Assembly (NCBI GenBank): GCA_036936605.1
Contig: JAUPFV010000005.1
Location: 155,621,195 to 155,685,194, forward strand
From: Limnanthes douglasii subsp. nivea
Taxonomy: Eukaryota > Streptophyta > Magnoliopsida > Brassicales > Limnanthaceae
DNA: 64,000 nt
Direction: 5' to 3'
How positions within the stretch are numbered: the first letter of the stretch is position 1; the number at the start of each line of letters is the position of its first letter. This document shows, piece after piece, positions 47,783-60,800 of this stretch. The notes beneath the pieces were generated by a model. That model was not told where the DNA came from, searched no databases, and was given only the letters and a program-made list of their open reading frames with translations. The position numbers and the translations under genes were made by a program.

Positions 47783-47998
47783 TCATAACTTGTAAAATAC
47801 ATTGGTTGAACTTCCAGTATCAATCATCACCCTTCTCACTACCACTCCATGAGGTGTCACTAATCCCTTTAGATTATCATCAGTATATGATAAGGTTAAA
47901 GTTGGATTACGATGTAAGTGCACAGATGACTCGTTAACTATATAAACTTCCTGATATTTTATATATCTCTTTCTCGATGAATTAGTAGTTCCTAACAA
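47783..47998 (-). pseudogene. Protease region of gypsy B
   Basis: An open block ending VVVRRVMIDTGSSTNVFYKL, the aspartic protease active site DTGSS in the Tat-type context. Upstream in the frame, SRKRYIKYQEVY resembles the SSRKRYVVNLATQ segment before the protease in gypsy A, which supports a common lineage. Confidence 0.75.
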
Positions 47999-48399
47999 CG
48001 TATCTCCCTAAACAATAGTGCATAATTATCGTTGTTTATCTTTATTCTATCACTTTGGACTTCCTTCTTTCATTTTTTTCTTCTATTTTTTCTTATTCTC
48101 TTCCTTTAACAAACTTCACCAATTATCCATTGTCAATAATCTTTGAATTTTATCTTTTAACTGAAAATAACCCTCCTATTAAATTCCCATGATCATTGTG
48201 ATATGCACAATAATATCAACAAATTCTGTTATTAACCGGTGTAAACATAACTCTAGAAGTTGTGTAGTTTAAATGGTCCTATGTATAATCATTGAAGACC
48301 ACCACTTGTGCATTTAACTGACTGAGTCAACAATTTAGACTATATTAATAAGAAAAACGTGATTTGTTCACAAGATCGCTTGCAATTTGCATAATTCGT

Positions 48400-48990
48400 T
48401 TAACGTCGTTTCTTTTTTTTTCTCTAACAAATCTCCCTTTTATTTGCCATTTTAATTTGCATTAGCCTACTTTCCTTTGTTTCTTCTAATTTGATACACA
48501 ACGTTATTCTTTACAAAAGATCTTCCATAAAATCCTGAAAAAACTTAATCAAATGACAACTGTCACAAAGGAAAATTTCTTTTAAATTTTGATAAAGTTA
48601 TATTCTCATTGTAACCTTCTAGTGCACTCATTTTTTTTATAAATCTTTGAACATAATTCCTTAAGAACTCTTCAGACTTTTGAAATAGAATCATGATTTG
48701 ATTTCATTCATGCTTTAATGTTTTATGAGCAACAAAATGATGTCAAAATGTTGTCGATAATTAAATAAAGTTATCAACTCATATCGGTGTCAAGTTGTTA
48801 AACCAATCCAATGTACTCTCTTTGAATGTCATTTAAAATACCAAGATATAGTAAAATATCATATGGATTCAAACCTAAAATAATATTTCAAAACTGTTCG
48901 AGGTGATTTTATGGATCCATTGTTGCATCATAAATCTTCATCCTGTAAGAGTCAAATTTCGTTCGTAATGTTTTCTCAAAACATTACTGT
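48400..48990 (-). pseudogene. gag of gypsy B
   Basis: Minus-strand frames read MKIYDATMDP, a stop, then NHLEQF, matching the FDGMRDPDDHIEQF core of gypsy A gag. Later come VLKELCSKIYKKNECT-like helices. Stops are frequent. Confidence 0.6.
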
Positions 48991-49464
48991 GTAAACGAAG
49001 GCTTAACAATTGTGTAAAAATCTATTTTTGGTCTTATATTCTTTTTTTACTTTCTTTAAACATATTTTATTTTCATTTGTCCTTGTTCTATGCTGACGAA
49101 ACTTCATTACTTGATTCAGGTACCTACTTACACATTCTAATTTCTTAAAATCGGCTTTCTTTCCACGAATTAACTTTCCTTTATCCATATTTTCAACTAA
49201 ACTGTATCGTCCCCTAGAGTAATTTTTATTATTATCAATTGTAAGATTTTGGTCATTAACTCAAACGGACTTCGACTTTATATTTCTCATTGCTTTTGCA
49301 ATAAATTCAACTTTTATTTTTATATGCTAGCGAAGCAGTTCGAGAATTTACAGTTTGAGATCCAAGAGTGTATCCTTTAAGTAAACATGTATTCACTCCT
49401 GATCTAGTCATATATATTTGGTAAGCTGATGAATTATTTGGATATCGTTCAAATAAATGCAGCC

Positions 49465-49850
49465 AAATATGATGAGGGAACTTCCTCTTCAGAATATTTT
49501 TAAAATGATAAGACTATAAATGATCAACAATAATCGTAAAGTTAGTTTTATTAATCAAATAATCAACATTTTCATGATGATTGGGTCTTCTATTTATAGC
49601 TAATTTATTCCTAAATATTTGGGATGGGTGACACGTGTATCATTTGACATGTGTCATTCATCTATTACATAAATTACTATTTACTCTTTAACTGTCATGG
49701 GTATTCTGCTAATAAATTAGACTTATCTCAAATCCTATTATATCTTTAAGTACTTTCTATCATCTCCCATTTTTTTACTTGTGGTATCATCTGGCATCTA
49801 ACATCTTATTTTTTTATGCTTTTATTCATTACCCACAATAATCAATAATG
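49465..49850 (-). repeat. 5' LTR of gypsy B
   Basis: It is homologous to 42905-43190 and more complete. It contains a minus-strand TATA box. Confidence 0.65.
49590..49599 (-). promoter_or_regulatory. TATA box of gypsy B 5' LTR
   Basis: The minus strand reads CTATAAATAG, a strong plant TATA context. Confidence 0.6.
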
Positions 49851-50200
49851 GACCAAAAAGATTTTATCATGAATTTTTTTCGCATAATAGTTCTAAAATA
49901 AATACATTGCTAACCACCATCTTAGTGAACCCTAAATTCTCATGGATTACTATATATAAAAATGTGACACGGCCCTGTAATCAACATGTGTCAACTTATT
50001 AACTTGTCATATTTAGTGAATTGAGATAGCTTAATGTCATTTAAATAATAAGGGAAATATGAGAAATATATCATTGTAATATTTAAACTGAAAATATATA
50101 CAAATAGTCTAAAGTAATCATACGATTTGGAATAAAATACACAACTTCCACTAAACCTAAATACCTTATAAACTAAAGACATCTATTTGAATGATGCGTT
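49851..50200. other. Spacer between gypsy B and copia C
   Basis: No gene is seen. A decayed 3' LTR of copia C might lie here but could not be matched to its 5' counterpart. Confidence 0.35.
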
Positions 50201-50297
50201 CCTAAAATTTTAAGGATGACAATGCGTTAGTGATCTGCAACCATGGAGTGTGTATCAATATGCTCCACCCTTAACTGGTCAATAAAAACTTTCTATT

Positions 50298-51500
50298 TTA
50301 CGGACTGTAACTTAATGTATAATGTTTAGACTTGTTGGCGCTAATATTACCGTTTGAGAACATTACAACTGAATTGTTATCACAATAAATTATGAGGTAT
50401 CTTTCAATTCCTTCCATTACATGTAATGTTATGACAAAATTTATTAACTGGAATTCATGGGTTTGTAAAGTAAAACATGCCACATACTCTGCTTCTATGG
50501 TCGAGGTCATGATGAAATTATGTTTCACACTCTTTCACGACATAGCACATCACGTTAGAATGAATACATGACTAGTGGTATATTTTTTTTGTATCTACAC
50601 ACCCCATAAAATCTGGATCGAAATAGATTACAATCTTTAGGTTATCTGATATGTTGTATGTCAGCCAAAATCTTTGGTATTCTTCAAGTACAATAGTATC
50701 ATATTCATCATATTACAACAGAAAACTCTTAGGTTGCCCATATACCTTTCCAATATTGCAATTATAAATGTTATGACCGGTCTGGTACATACCTGAGCAT
50801 ACATGAGACTTCCAAATGTCGAAACATATGGTATCGTCTGCATGAAGTAAATTCTTTGACTCTGTTTTAGGGCACTGATGGAGTGATAATTTTTATTTTT
50901 TTCAATAGGAGTATCCAAAGGTTTTCATTTATCCAAACTATACTGGTACAGTATGTCTTTTGTGAGAAACCTAAGGGTCCCCTAATGTGGTTCCTTACAA
51001 TACAGATCCCTAGCACATATGAAGCTTCACGAAGGTCTTTCATATTAAAATTTTATAAATTCCTTGGTATCTTGTAATAAACCTACGTTATTATTGGCTA
51101 TGAGTATGTCATCGATATAAAGCATTAAATATATAAATTTAATCCACTGATCTTATGGTATACACAATCTTTGATAGAGTTTACCTCAAAATCAAATAAA
51201 GGTAAGAGTGTCTAGAGACTTGTGCTACTATTGACAAAACACCTTCTTAACTTTATAGATGGATATCTTTAGTTTACATTATCAAATTTGGGTTTCTAAC
51301 CATAAATCATTTTGACTGATTCATGTAAATCGTTTCTCCATCGTCACTATTGAGAAACATTGTCTTAACATCCAAGTGGTGGACTTGTAAATCAAAATGA
51401 GCAACAAAAGTCATGACTGTTGTGAATGACTCATTTGATAATACTTGAGAAAAGATCTATGATTAATCAATCCCTTAAGTTTGACTATACCTTTTCACTA
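50298..51500 (-). pseudogene. Reverse transcriptase / RNase H part of copia C
   Basis: Two open blocks are recognisable. In 50918-50661, PYVSTFGSLMYAQVCTRPVI is the copia connection between RT and RNase H. In 50528-50298, MTSTIEAEYVACF is the RNase H signature, with YCDNNSVVMFSNG downstream. RT motifs above 51000 are only faintly visible, such as the AFLNG-type and YVDD-type regions broken by frameshifts. Confidence 0.75.
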
Positions 51501-52349
51501 CAAGATGATCTTTGTATCTTTCCACTTTTCAAAAAGTATCAAGGGTCGTTTTCCTAAAGACATAATATGTGGACATACAAAAGGTTGGTTTGTTATGTTG
51601 TTTAATTTCTCGAGGTTGATGAAATTGTTTATCACCAAGAACATCATCATTTTCTACTTAAAGTGGAAGCGCAACATCAGTTTGAGAAATTGTAACTGAA
51701 TTCGCTGGCATACTATCGATAGTCGGTAAACTAACAATAATCAAATCATCAACATTAGAGACTAAATGAATTGGTTCTACTTATTCTTCAAATACGGTGT
51801 TGTTATATGAATTATTCTCGTCAAATTCTACATCCTCAAAAAATATTAAAGTTTCACTTTCAAAGATATATTGCTTAATATAAGATTTAAATGTATATCC
51901 CCTAGAGTAATGTAAGTAACCTATAAAGTTGAAACTAACTGTTTCGGACTCCATCTCTTGTTCATTAGGCTTATAAATCGTTTCTTTACAAGACAACACC
52001 ACATATAAAATTTATTAAGGTTGGGGTTACGTTTTTTTAATAGTTGTTGCTAAAATAGGTACAATTTTTAGGATATATATTACACACTTAAGAGATCCCC
52101 CACCATAGTGATTCTGGTACAGATGTATGAATAACCATGCTCATGGACATATTCATTAATATATGATTTTGACACTCAAATATATCATTTTTCGTGGGTT
52201 AGATCTGCATAGTATATTAAGAAAAGCAATTGCACTCCTGAAGAACGAATTACCTATTTTTATGTTCCCCTTATACATCATAACTTCAATAGTATTCATC
52301 ATCACGATCGGATATGGAAGCCTTAATATCTTTGCCTTGTTATAACTCA

Positions 52350-53900
52350 GCTTCACTTTTAAGGGATTTTAACGTGTCAATAGTCTCTTATTTATCATGA
52401 AGCGAGTATAATTATCCATAATGTAAAAGTTATCTATGAATTAAATAATGTATATGTGGTCATTCCATGATATTATAGGGAATGGGTGGCAGGTGTATGT
52501 ATGGATTAACTTCAAAACATATTTAGTACAAAAGACTCTAAAACTTTTTGCTTGGTTTGTTTCCCTTTGATACACTTAACACATTTTTCTAAATCTGTTT
52601 AATTAAGGGGACATAAAGCACCCTCAACAATAATATCATCTATTCTCTTTTTAGAATTATGAATTAAGCGCATTTTTCAAATGTTAATTCATATGTTACA
52701 TTCATTACAACTAAATGAATATAACTATTATTTAATTTATACAGGTTATCATAACAATTAAGAACACTTATACCAATTAAACAATTATTATAAAAGATTT
52801 AAAGTTTTTCATTTCCAAACGAAAAATAACCATATTTGTCCAATAATGAAAAACCTAGTGAATTCCTCATAAATGAGGGAACATGCAAAACATATCTTAA
52901 TTGATAAAATATGTCATGAATTTAAACAGAGCTTAAATTGAAAATTAGCTTCAATCGAGCAAGCCACACCATTCGTAGTGAAAATATGAATTTCTCCACC
53001 ATTGAGAAGCATGCTTTAGTTTGAGCTTTAAAAAAATAAACGTAAGTTTTTATTTTAGTATCGACCCACCATGTGTCCTTTGAAACTAAAACTAAATTAA
53101 CTTCTGAAGTTACTACAGAAGATAGTTTTATTTTATTTCCCTACTATGTTTTAAACTTATGATATATTATCTTTTAGTGATCCTTGCTTCTACAATAGAA
53201 ATATGAAAATTTCTTGCATTTTTCCTTCTTTGGGTCTTTCATTTCCTTATTATATCCTGAAGGTTTAGCTTATGCAGCTTTAATGGATGGGTGTTTCCTT
53301 TTGTTTTGAGATGTCATCAACCATACTTGCCTCCAAAATACCTTACTCTAGATGTTTTTCTTCCTCATTGACCAACTATGTAATAAGAGTGGTCATGTCT
53401 TAGTTATTCTCTAGGCAATCATAATACATTTCAAGGACACTACGACATTCTCATGGAGCTCAACATCTAGTATCTTAAGTTTCTTATAGATAGAACATGT
53501 CTTAAAAATATGCTATATATTTTTCCATAACCTTTTTTCTTCATAGTAGATATCTTCCCAATCAAGTTCTTGATTTAAACTTGAGGGGACTTAATGAAAC
53601 TTTTCCCAATATGGGAAAATATATATTTGGCCAGTTTCAAATCGACAGTCTGAGAACTCAAGAAAACTTGTGGGACTCTATTCTACAAGACATACCTACT
53701 AAGTAGGTTAGAATATTCCCACCGTTTCCACCGTTTATAGCACATCATTTCTTTGGGAGTGTTGTTTTCGATAAAAGGATGTGATTGGTCCTCTCTAAGC
53801 CAATAATCTATGTCATTGAGTCCCAAAAATACTAAAATATCTTATTTTTACTTATTAAATTTTTCCTGCAAAAGAACGGTGACTTGAAGTGTGTTTTGCA
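52350..53900 (-). pseudogene. gag / pre-integrase part of copia C
   Basis: Minus-strand frames give AINGGNGGNILTYLVGMSC-like and LEMYYDCLENN pieces typical of a copia gag end, then LVNEEEKHLE. The CxxC...GKQTK motif of the pre-integrase domain follows at lower coordinates. No zinc knuckle was found. Confidence 0.55.
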
Positions 53901-54487
53901 GTAAGTTTTCATTAACTAAACAGTCAAAAATTATTAAATTAGTGAAATATTCTGAAAACAATCCATTGGCATGCAGGACATCATCTCGTACATCACATAG
54001 TCCAAGTGTCAGCAAAAATAGGTAATTACATCACATCCTTAGGCGATACATTCATCATGACTAGATGTTTCTCAATATGCATATAATGGGGTTACATCAG
54101 TGTAAACCACTAAATATAGCAAACATGCAACCAAAAAAACAAACCTAGACGTGCTTGATCTGAACATGTTCTAAACATGTTATACAATCGCAAGAGAAAC
54201 GTGATTTTCATCATACATATGTAACTGAACTGAAAATGTTAAACATACAAACATGCATACATATGACATAAAATTATTGAATCAGTACTGAGCAACTACT
54301 ACACACAAAGAATTAAAACAAAAATAACCAAAATTTACTTACATGTTTAGGTCTCCAGGTCATAAATCATAAATATATAAATAAATTCCTCCCGAGCTAA
54401 ATCAATTAAAAAGTTGAGATTTCGAGAGACTTAGTTAATAGCTTTCAATCTCACACGTAGAGAAATTAGACTCGGTCTGAAACCAAT

Positions 54488-54760
54488 TGTATAATAAAAA
54501 TAAATACAATGGTATCAGTACCTCTTGATTAATCAATGAACATAATCCTTGATGTGTCAATATAACAAAGATAAATAAAAATATAATGAATACAAATAAA
54601 ATACATTATATACCTTTAGACATATTCCATTTCAGTTTTGGAGGATCTTCGGCGGAGGTTTTGAAGATGGTTCTTCCAGCGGACAGATGAGATGCGCATT
54701 CAAATGATTGCCGAACGAGTAGGAATCAATCGGCCTCCTAATAAATTTAAAAAAAAAATA
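54488..54760 (-). repeat. Probable 5' LTR of copia C, right end unknown
   Basis: The minus strand ends ...TTATACA directly before ATTGGTTTCAGACC, a degenerate initiator-Met PBS. That places the LTR end at 54488. No matching 3' LTR was found. Confidence 0.4.
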
Positions 54761-55026
54761 GAAAAATAAAAAATGAAAAAAATCAGAAAAACAAAAAAAT
54801 AAAATACCTAATATTTCATTTAGAATATTTGTATTAAGAGACTCTAATTCTTTTGAATACGAAATAGAATATTTACTTAACTTAATATGCTTATTTTTTA
54901 TTCTCGGATATTCTTTAGATATATATTTTTTGCAGTAATCGGATAAATTTAGTGACTTTGGAATATTTTATATTTAATATTATATTGATCGGCACACTTT
55001 ACTGAACTGACATTTATAATTATTCA

Positions 55027-55062
<36 letters not shown>

Positions 55063-55259
55063 TTGCAAACATCCTAAATAAATAATTTTTTATATATAAT
55101 ATATTCGAAAGTGAATTATGTAAATATAAAAATGATATGATCAGTTTTAGAATATCGAAAATTAAATATCAAAAAAAGTAAAACACTAAATGTCCAAAGT
55201 AAATAAACAGAACTGAACCAATCAGAAATAAAAGCCTATGTTAAACCATTCTACAAAGG
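54761..55259. other. AT-rich spacer with (ATT)n microsatellite
   Basis: No gene is seen. (ATT)n runs from 55027 to 55062, about 12 units. Confidence 0.6.
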
Positions 55260-55510
55260 TGAGTAAGTTTATTTGGAAGGGAGTGATTTGATTAGAACAG
55301 AAGAGGAAAAGGAAGGGTACTTACGTATAAATAGACTATTGTGGTTTTGAATTGGCTGGCTCTGGCTGCCCTTCTTTGAATTGAAAGCTGGTCAGTAGTC
55401 AGGACTCAAGAAGAGAGGACTCACTTGTGGGGTAGAAACAAAGACCAACCTAGCGTGTTTTATTGACTTTTTAAGAAAACTCAACCACTACAACGACGAC
55501 CGTTACTAGT
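55260..55510. repeat. Block homologous to 31318-31720
   Basis: It carries the same two conserved words as the region upstream of gene copy A. The gene itself is not found beside it; copia C lies on that side. Confidence 0.75.
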
Positions 55511-56605
55511 TTCAGATAGAAGTGTCAAAGGATTTGAACCGCGAACCATTAGAACCGAGAACCACGGTTTGCGGTTCTGGCGGGTTGTGGTCCTGAAGGG
55601 TTGCGGTCCTGTCGGTTTATTTTTTACGCGGTTCTGCCGGTTTGCGGTTTTGCTGGTTTGTAGTCCTAATGGACCAGTTTCGCAGTTAACAGTTCAAACT
55701 ATCAGACAAACCATTTAGGAACCGTTTATCAAAATATTTTATAATGTTATTTAAAATTAATTTGTAGGTGTTAATTGAATCTAATTTCAATAATTGAGAT
55801 ATGTACCACATATACAAGTTAATTATGCTATTTAATGTATTTTAATTTAAATATGTTATCATTTTAATCGAAATTTTATAATCAATCAATTATTATTTTA
55901 TTTTATTTTTCCCAATAAAATGCATATCTTATTGGTGTTGAAGAATTGTTTTACAAGATTTAGAAACTCTATTTATGAGCTAATAGCTCATTGTGTAACA
56001 CAAATGAAATAGATTACATATTTTAGTAAGTTAGCTCTTCATTTTGTTTGATAACTTCACCTTCCTGCAACTTCCTATCTTCAGCTTGATATCTTCATCT
56101 TCTTGCAGCTCCCTTCTTCATACTTGTGTTCTACATCTTCATGAACACCATATCTCCCTTCTTGTGTCCTTCCATCCTCAGCATGCCTCCTGGATTACCT
56201 GCAAACAAAAACATTTGTAGTCAAGTTTTTCAACTTGCTAAAAGATTAGCATATATTTAGATTAACTTAAGTATATCTAATATAACCTAAACCTATGGAA
56301 TCTAACAGTAATATGGCAGATAGAACATTAAAAGGATGATTAGTATGAATTGTAAAGCTATTCTTTATTTCTAAAGCATGTTTTGCTACCCAATCCGCAG
56401 CCAAATTTTGTTCTCTATATACATGCTTGACTGTCATTTGAGGTGTGATCAGTTGTCTACAACATTGTAGACTATTTTCTAAATACCAAGGATATTGACC
56501 AGATGCTAACATGTTGAATAAAGATAGACAATCAATTTCAATATCTACAAAATTAAGCTGTGCCTCCTTACAGTAGGTTAAACCATTTAACAGACCAATT
56601 AGTTC
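55401..56605. repeat. Tandem duplication unit 1 (1205 bp)
   Basis: Nearly identical to 56606-57810 at a constant offset of 1205, with only a handful of differences. It holds a flank block, a GGTTC-rich stretch, a copy of the LINE target-site sequence at 55876-55893, and the last 712 bp of the LINE. Confidence 0.96.
55520..55695. repeat. GC-rich AACCGC/GGTTCTG-rich block, possible hAT-type terminus
   Basis: It starts TAGAAGTGTCAAAGGATTTG and continues with many GAACCG and GCGGTT words. The GTGTCAAA start followed by AACCG-rich sequence resembles ends of some plant hAT elements. No opposite terminus was found. A second copy lies 1205 bp to the right. Confidence 0.3.
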
Positions 56606-56689
56606 AGGACTCAAGAAGAGATGACTCACTTGTGGGGTAGAAACAAAGACCAACCTAGCGTGTTTTATTGACTTTTTAAGAAAACTCAA
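56267..56689 (-). pseudogene. Chimeric open frame: flank sequence fused to duplicated LINE RNase H C-terminus
   Basis: The frame is open for 140 codons. About 28 codons come from antisense of the flank block, followed directly by ELIGLLNGLTYCKEAQLNF and the rest of the LINE RNase H end. The junction is the duplication boundary at 56605/56606. There is no ATG at its start (the first codon is TTG). The RNase H part lacks its first catalytic residues, so activity is not expected. Confidence 0.75.
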
Positions 56690-57810
56690 CCACTACAACG
56701 ACGACCGTTACTAGTTCCAGATAGAAGTGTCAAAGGGTTTGAACCGCGAACCATTAGAACCGAGAACCACGGTTTGCGGTTCTGGCGGGTTGTGGTCCTG
56801 ACGGGTTGCGGTCCTGTCGGTTTATTTTTTACGCGGTTCTGCCGGTTTGCGGTTTTGCTGGTTTGTAGTCCTAATGGACCAGTTTCGCAGTTAACAGTTC
56901 AAACTATCAGACAAACCATTTAGGAACCGTTTATCAAAATATTTTATAATGTTATTTAAAATTAATTTGTAGGTGTTAATTGAATCTAATTTCAATAATT
57001 GAGATATGTACCACATATACAAGTTAATTATGCTATTTAATGTATTTTAATTTAAATATGTTATCATTTTAATCGAAATTTTATAATCAATCAATTATTA
57101 TTTTATTTTATTTTTTCCAATAAAATGCATATCTTATTGGTGTTGAAGAATTGTTTTACAAGATTTAGAAACTCTGTTTATGAGCTAATAGCTCATTGTG
57201 TAACACAAATGAAATAGATTACATATTTTAGTAAGTTAGCTCTTCATTTTGTTTGATAACTTCACCTTCCTGCAACTTCCTATCTTCAGCTTGATATCTT
57301 CATCTTCTTGCAGCTCCCTTCTTCATACTTGTGTTCTACATCTTCATGAACACCATATCTCCCTTCTTGTGTCCTTCCATCCTCAGCATGCCTCCTGGAT
57401 TACCTGCAAACAAAAATATTTGTAGTCAAGTTTTTCAACTTGCTAAAAGATTAGCATATATTTAGATTAACTTAAGTATATCTAATATAACCTAAACCTA
57501 TGGAATCTAACAGTAATATGGCAGATAGAACATTAAAAGGATGATTAGTATGAATTGTAAAGCTATTCTTTATTTCTAAAGCATGTTTTGCTACCCAATC
57601 CGCAGCCAAATTTTGTTCTCTATATACATGCTTGACTGTCATTTGAGGTGTGATCAGTTGTCTACAACATTGTAGACTATTTTCTAAATACCAAGGATAT
57701 TGACCAGATGCTAACATGTTGAATAAAGATAGACAATCAATTTCAATATCTACAAAATTAAGCTGTGCCTTTTTACAGTAGGTTAAACCATTTAACAAAC
57801 CAATTAGTTC
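56606..57810. repeat. Tandem duplication unit 2 (1205 bp)
   Basis: The original or second copy. It is contiguous with the rest of the LINE on its right, which indicates this is the ancestral arrangement and unit 1 is the extra copy. Confidence 0.96.
57081..57098. other. LINE target-site duplication, 3' side
   Basis: TTATAATCAATCAATTAT, identical to 63371-63388. A further copy at 55876-55893 comes from the tandem duplication. Confidence 0.92.
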
Positions 57811-60800
57811 AGCACATATAGGAGAACTTTTACCTATCACACCATCTTTAGCCATTACTAAGTTACCTGAATCATTTCTTACTATAAATCCAAAACTAGA
57901 TTCACCATTAACTAACGTAGAACCATCACAATTTAATTTGAAATGATTGCACAAAGGCTTAATCCATTTAACATACATGAAAGGTTTAGATAGCTTTGCA
58001 TGATTATAACAACCTAACTGTTTAGCTATATGAGAATCAAGGAACCAATGCTTTCTAGATAGTGCAGATGCTAAATCTAATGATGTAAGCATGAATAAGA
58101 CCTGATTCACAATCTGCTTATGAGATGTAGAAATGTTGCTATGTTTATATTTATTTCTAGCCTTCCAAATATTCCATACTATCATAGATGGCAAGATTGT
58201 CCTAATGTGAATTCTTTTGGGGGTGGATAAAAACCAAAGGTTAACAATATGATTAATGGTCATATGTTTTCCTATGTTAATGTTAAATTTATCAGCAAAA
58301 AAACACCAAACTAACCAGGCAATTTCACAAGACACAAACACATGATGCAAAGATTCAATGTTTTGACAGTGTACACATCTAGATGCTAACTGAAAACCTG
58401 TAGATTGAAGGACAGTATCTATACTAATAATATTATTTAACACTCTCCAAAGAGTGAAAGAGCATTTTTTTAGAAGAAAGGTTATTCCAGATTTTATCTT
58501 TGATTATAGATGATGGATTTTTCTGTCTTATTTCTATAATTGTATCCTTTATCTTGAAAGAACCATCAGAGGACAATTTCCAAATGATGGAATCCTTTAA
58601 ATTATGATTTATCTGTGTTTTAATGATTGTATCAACATATTGTAAAGGTAAACTGTTTAGAAGTTTTGATATATTCCAAGTGTTATTAGAAATGTATTCT
58701 TTAACTTTTGCTTGCTGATAATATTGTGGATTAACCTCTGTTAATAAGATAAGGGTTTCAAATCATTCCATTGATCTAACCAAAAGTCTACATTACCCTG
58801 ACCAAGTTTCCACCTAATATGCTTTTCAGCCTCTTTACTATTCTCAAGCATTTTTTTCCAAATTTTTTCAATCAATATTCTTTATAGTAGCTTGTAAAGG
58901 ATGTATGTTATTACAATATTTAGAATGTAGGACTTTTGACCAAAGAGACTTGTTTTTTCTAAAGTTAAACCATAGTTTGAAAGAAAAAGCAGACTGAATA
59001 TCTTCTATACTTCTAAAGTTGAGTCCATTTTCATTAAATGGTTTACATAGATTCGTCCAACTAGACCAAATAAAACTTCTACTATTTTCATTGTAACCCC
59101 AAAGAAACTTATTTAACAATTTATTAATTCTAGTTATTACCTTTATAGGCAGTTTTGTGGATTGCAAATAATAGACAGGATAAGACATAAGTACAGAATT
59201 GATTAAAGTAATCTTGCCACCAAAAGAAATATGTTTCGAATTCCATTCATTTATTTTATTTTTAACCTTATTTATTAAGCATTCAAAATGTTCTGCAAAG
59301 TTATTAGAATGAATTGGAATACCTAAATATGTAAAAGGCAACTTAGATAGTTTAAAACCTAAGTAGTTTTTAAGATACTCTAATCTGTTTCTACTTATTT
59401 TTGAAGAAACTAAAAAGGTTGTTTTATCTTTGTTCAACTGTTGGCCAGACAGATTTTGATACAAGTCTAAGAAACTAGATAAGTTATTTACACTAGATAA
59501 TGAACCATTCAAAAATAGGATTATATCATCTGCATAAGCTAAACAACTAATTCTTAAAGTACTTTTAATGTTATAAGGTCTAATTTTTTGTTGATCAACT
59601 AACATATTTATGCCTCTAATAAGAAATTCCTCGGAAATTATAAAAAGACAGGGTGATAATGGATCACCCTGCCTAAGACCATTCTTAGATTTGAAGAAAC
59701 CAGTAGTTTTCCCATTAGTTATTACTGAGTAAGAGATATTTTCAATAGATTTTCTTATTAAGTCTATTACTTGTTCAATGAAACCAAAAGAACACATAAC
59801 TTCATATATAAATCTGAATTCAATTTTATCAAAAGCCTTTGTCATGTCAAGACTTATAATTAGATTATCACCTCTGGTTTTTTCTATTTAATTCTTTTAT
59901 TAGTTCTTGAGTTATTAAAATATTTTCCTGAATAAGTCTATTTTCAATATATGCACCTGGCTCATCTGAAATGATTAATGGAAGAAGCTTGGCTAACCTA
60001 CTTTGTATCAGTTTTGAAATTATTACATTAAGCACAGAACATAAACTAATAGGCCTGAATTGTGTCTATGATTTAGGTGATTTAACCTTAGGTATAAGGC
60101 AGATTAAAGTAGAGTAAATTCCTTTAGGTATGTCTCAGCTAGAAAAATAATCTTTAATAGCTTTAGGTAGATCATCTTTGATTATTGGCCAGCAAGATAA
60201 GTAGAATCTGGAGTTGAATCCATCAACTCCAGAGGCACTATTTTTGTTACAGGATTTAATTATACAATGTAATTCTTCTATAGTGGGCTCTTTCAAAATA
60301 CTTTCATTATTATGCTCAGTTAAGATTCCAGGGACAATGTTTCTAACAGCAGAAAGATCCTCCATAAGAGAGGTTTTGTTTAAAAGGTTGGTAAAATATT
60401 CTACAGCAGAAAGACCTATCAAATCCTCATCTTCTATCCATATGTTGTTATCTTGAATCCCATTAATTCTGTTCTTAACTTTTCTTTTCTTAACATAATT
60501 ATGAAATGTAGCAGAATTATTATCCCCTTCTTTTGTCCAATTCACATAGCTTTTCTGATGCCAATAAGTTTCTTCCCTTTCAAGTAGTGTTATTAAAGTA
60601 GTATTTAGGTTATTCACGTTCATTTGATTCTCAATACTATTGTTTTCCTCCAGTTTTATTTCAGCTAATTTGATTTCTTCCTCAACTTTATTCAAGTTTA
60701 CAAAAATGTTACCATACACATTCTTATTCCATCCTTATAAATGCTTTTTTAACCTTTTAAGTTTCGACAACAATATGTAAATGTCTGATGAATCATTTAT

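Larger units (their letters stand above)
42905..49850 (-). mobile_element. Gypsy element B: Tat-lineage remnant, minus strand, reverse transcriptase lost
   Basis: Similar direct repeats at its two ends are read as LTRs. The inside holds minus-strand gag (about 48975-48400), protease (47998-47783) and a piece of archaeal-type second RNase H (47235-47112). The protease and second RNase H are only about 550 bp apart, too close to hold RT and the first RNase H, so these are deleted. The rest of the inside, 43.2-47.1 kb, has no recognisable coding and may include other insertions. Confidence 0.65.
50200..54490 (-). mobile_element. Copia element C remnant, minus strand
   Basis: Minus-strand order: PBS-like site (about 54472-54487), gag (about 53900-53150), GAG-pre-integrase with KCVKCIKGKQTKQ (about 52540-52600), integrase (about 52350-51800), reverse transcriptase (about 51500-51000), RNase H (50918-50298). 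The RNase H reads SALKQSQRIYFMQTIPYVST, FGSLMYAQVCTRP and TSTIEAEYVACFT. Heavily broken. Confidence 0.8.

Noticed and set aside
54505..54525. Plus-strand TGGTATCAG near 54511 as a second PBS
   Set aside because: It lies inside the proposed LTR, in the wrong orientation for copia C, and lacks the rest of the primer match.
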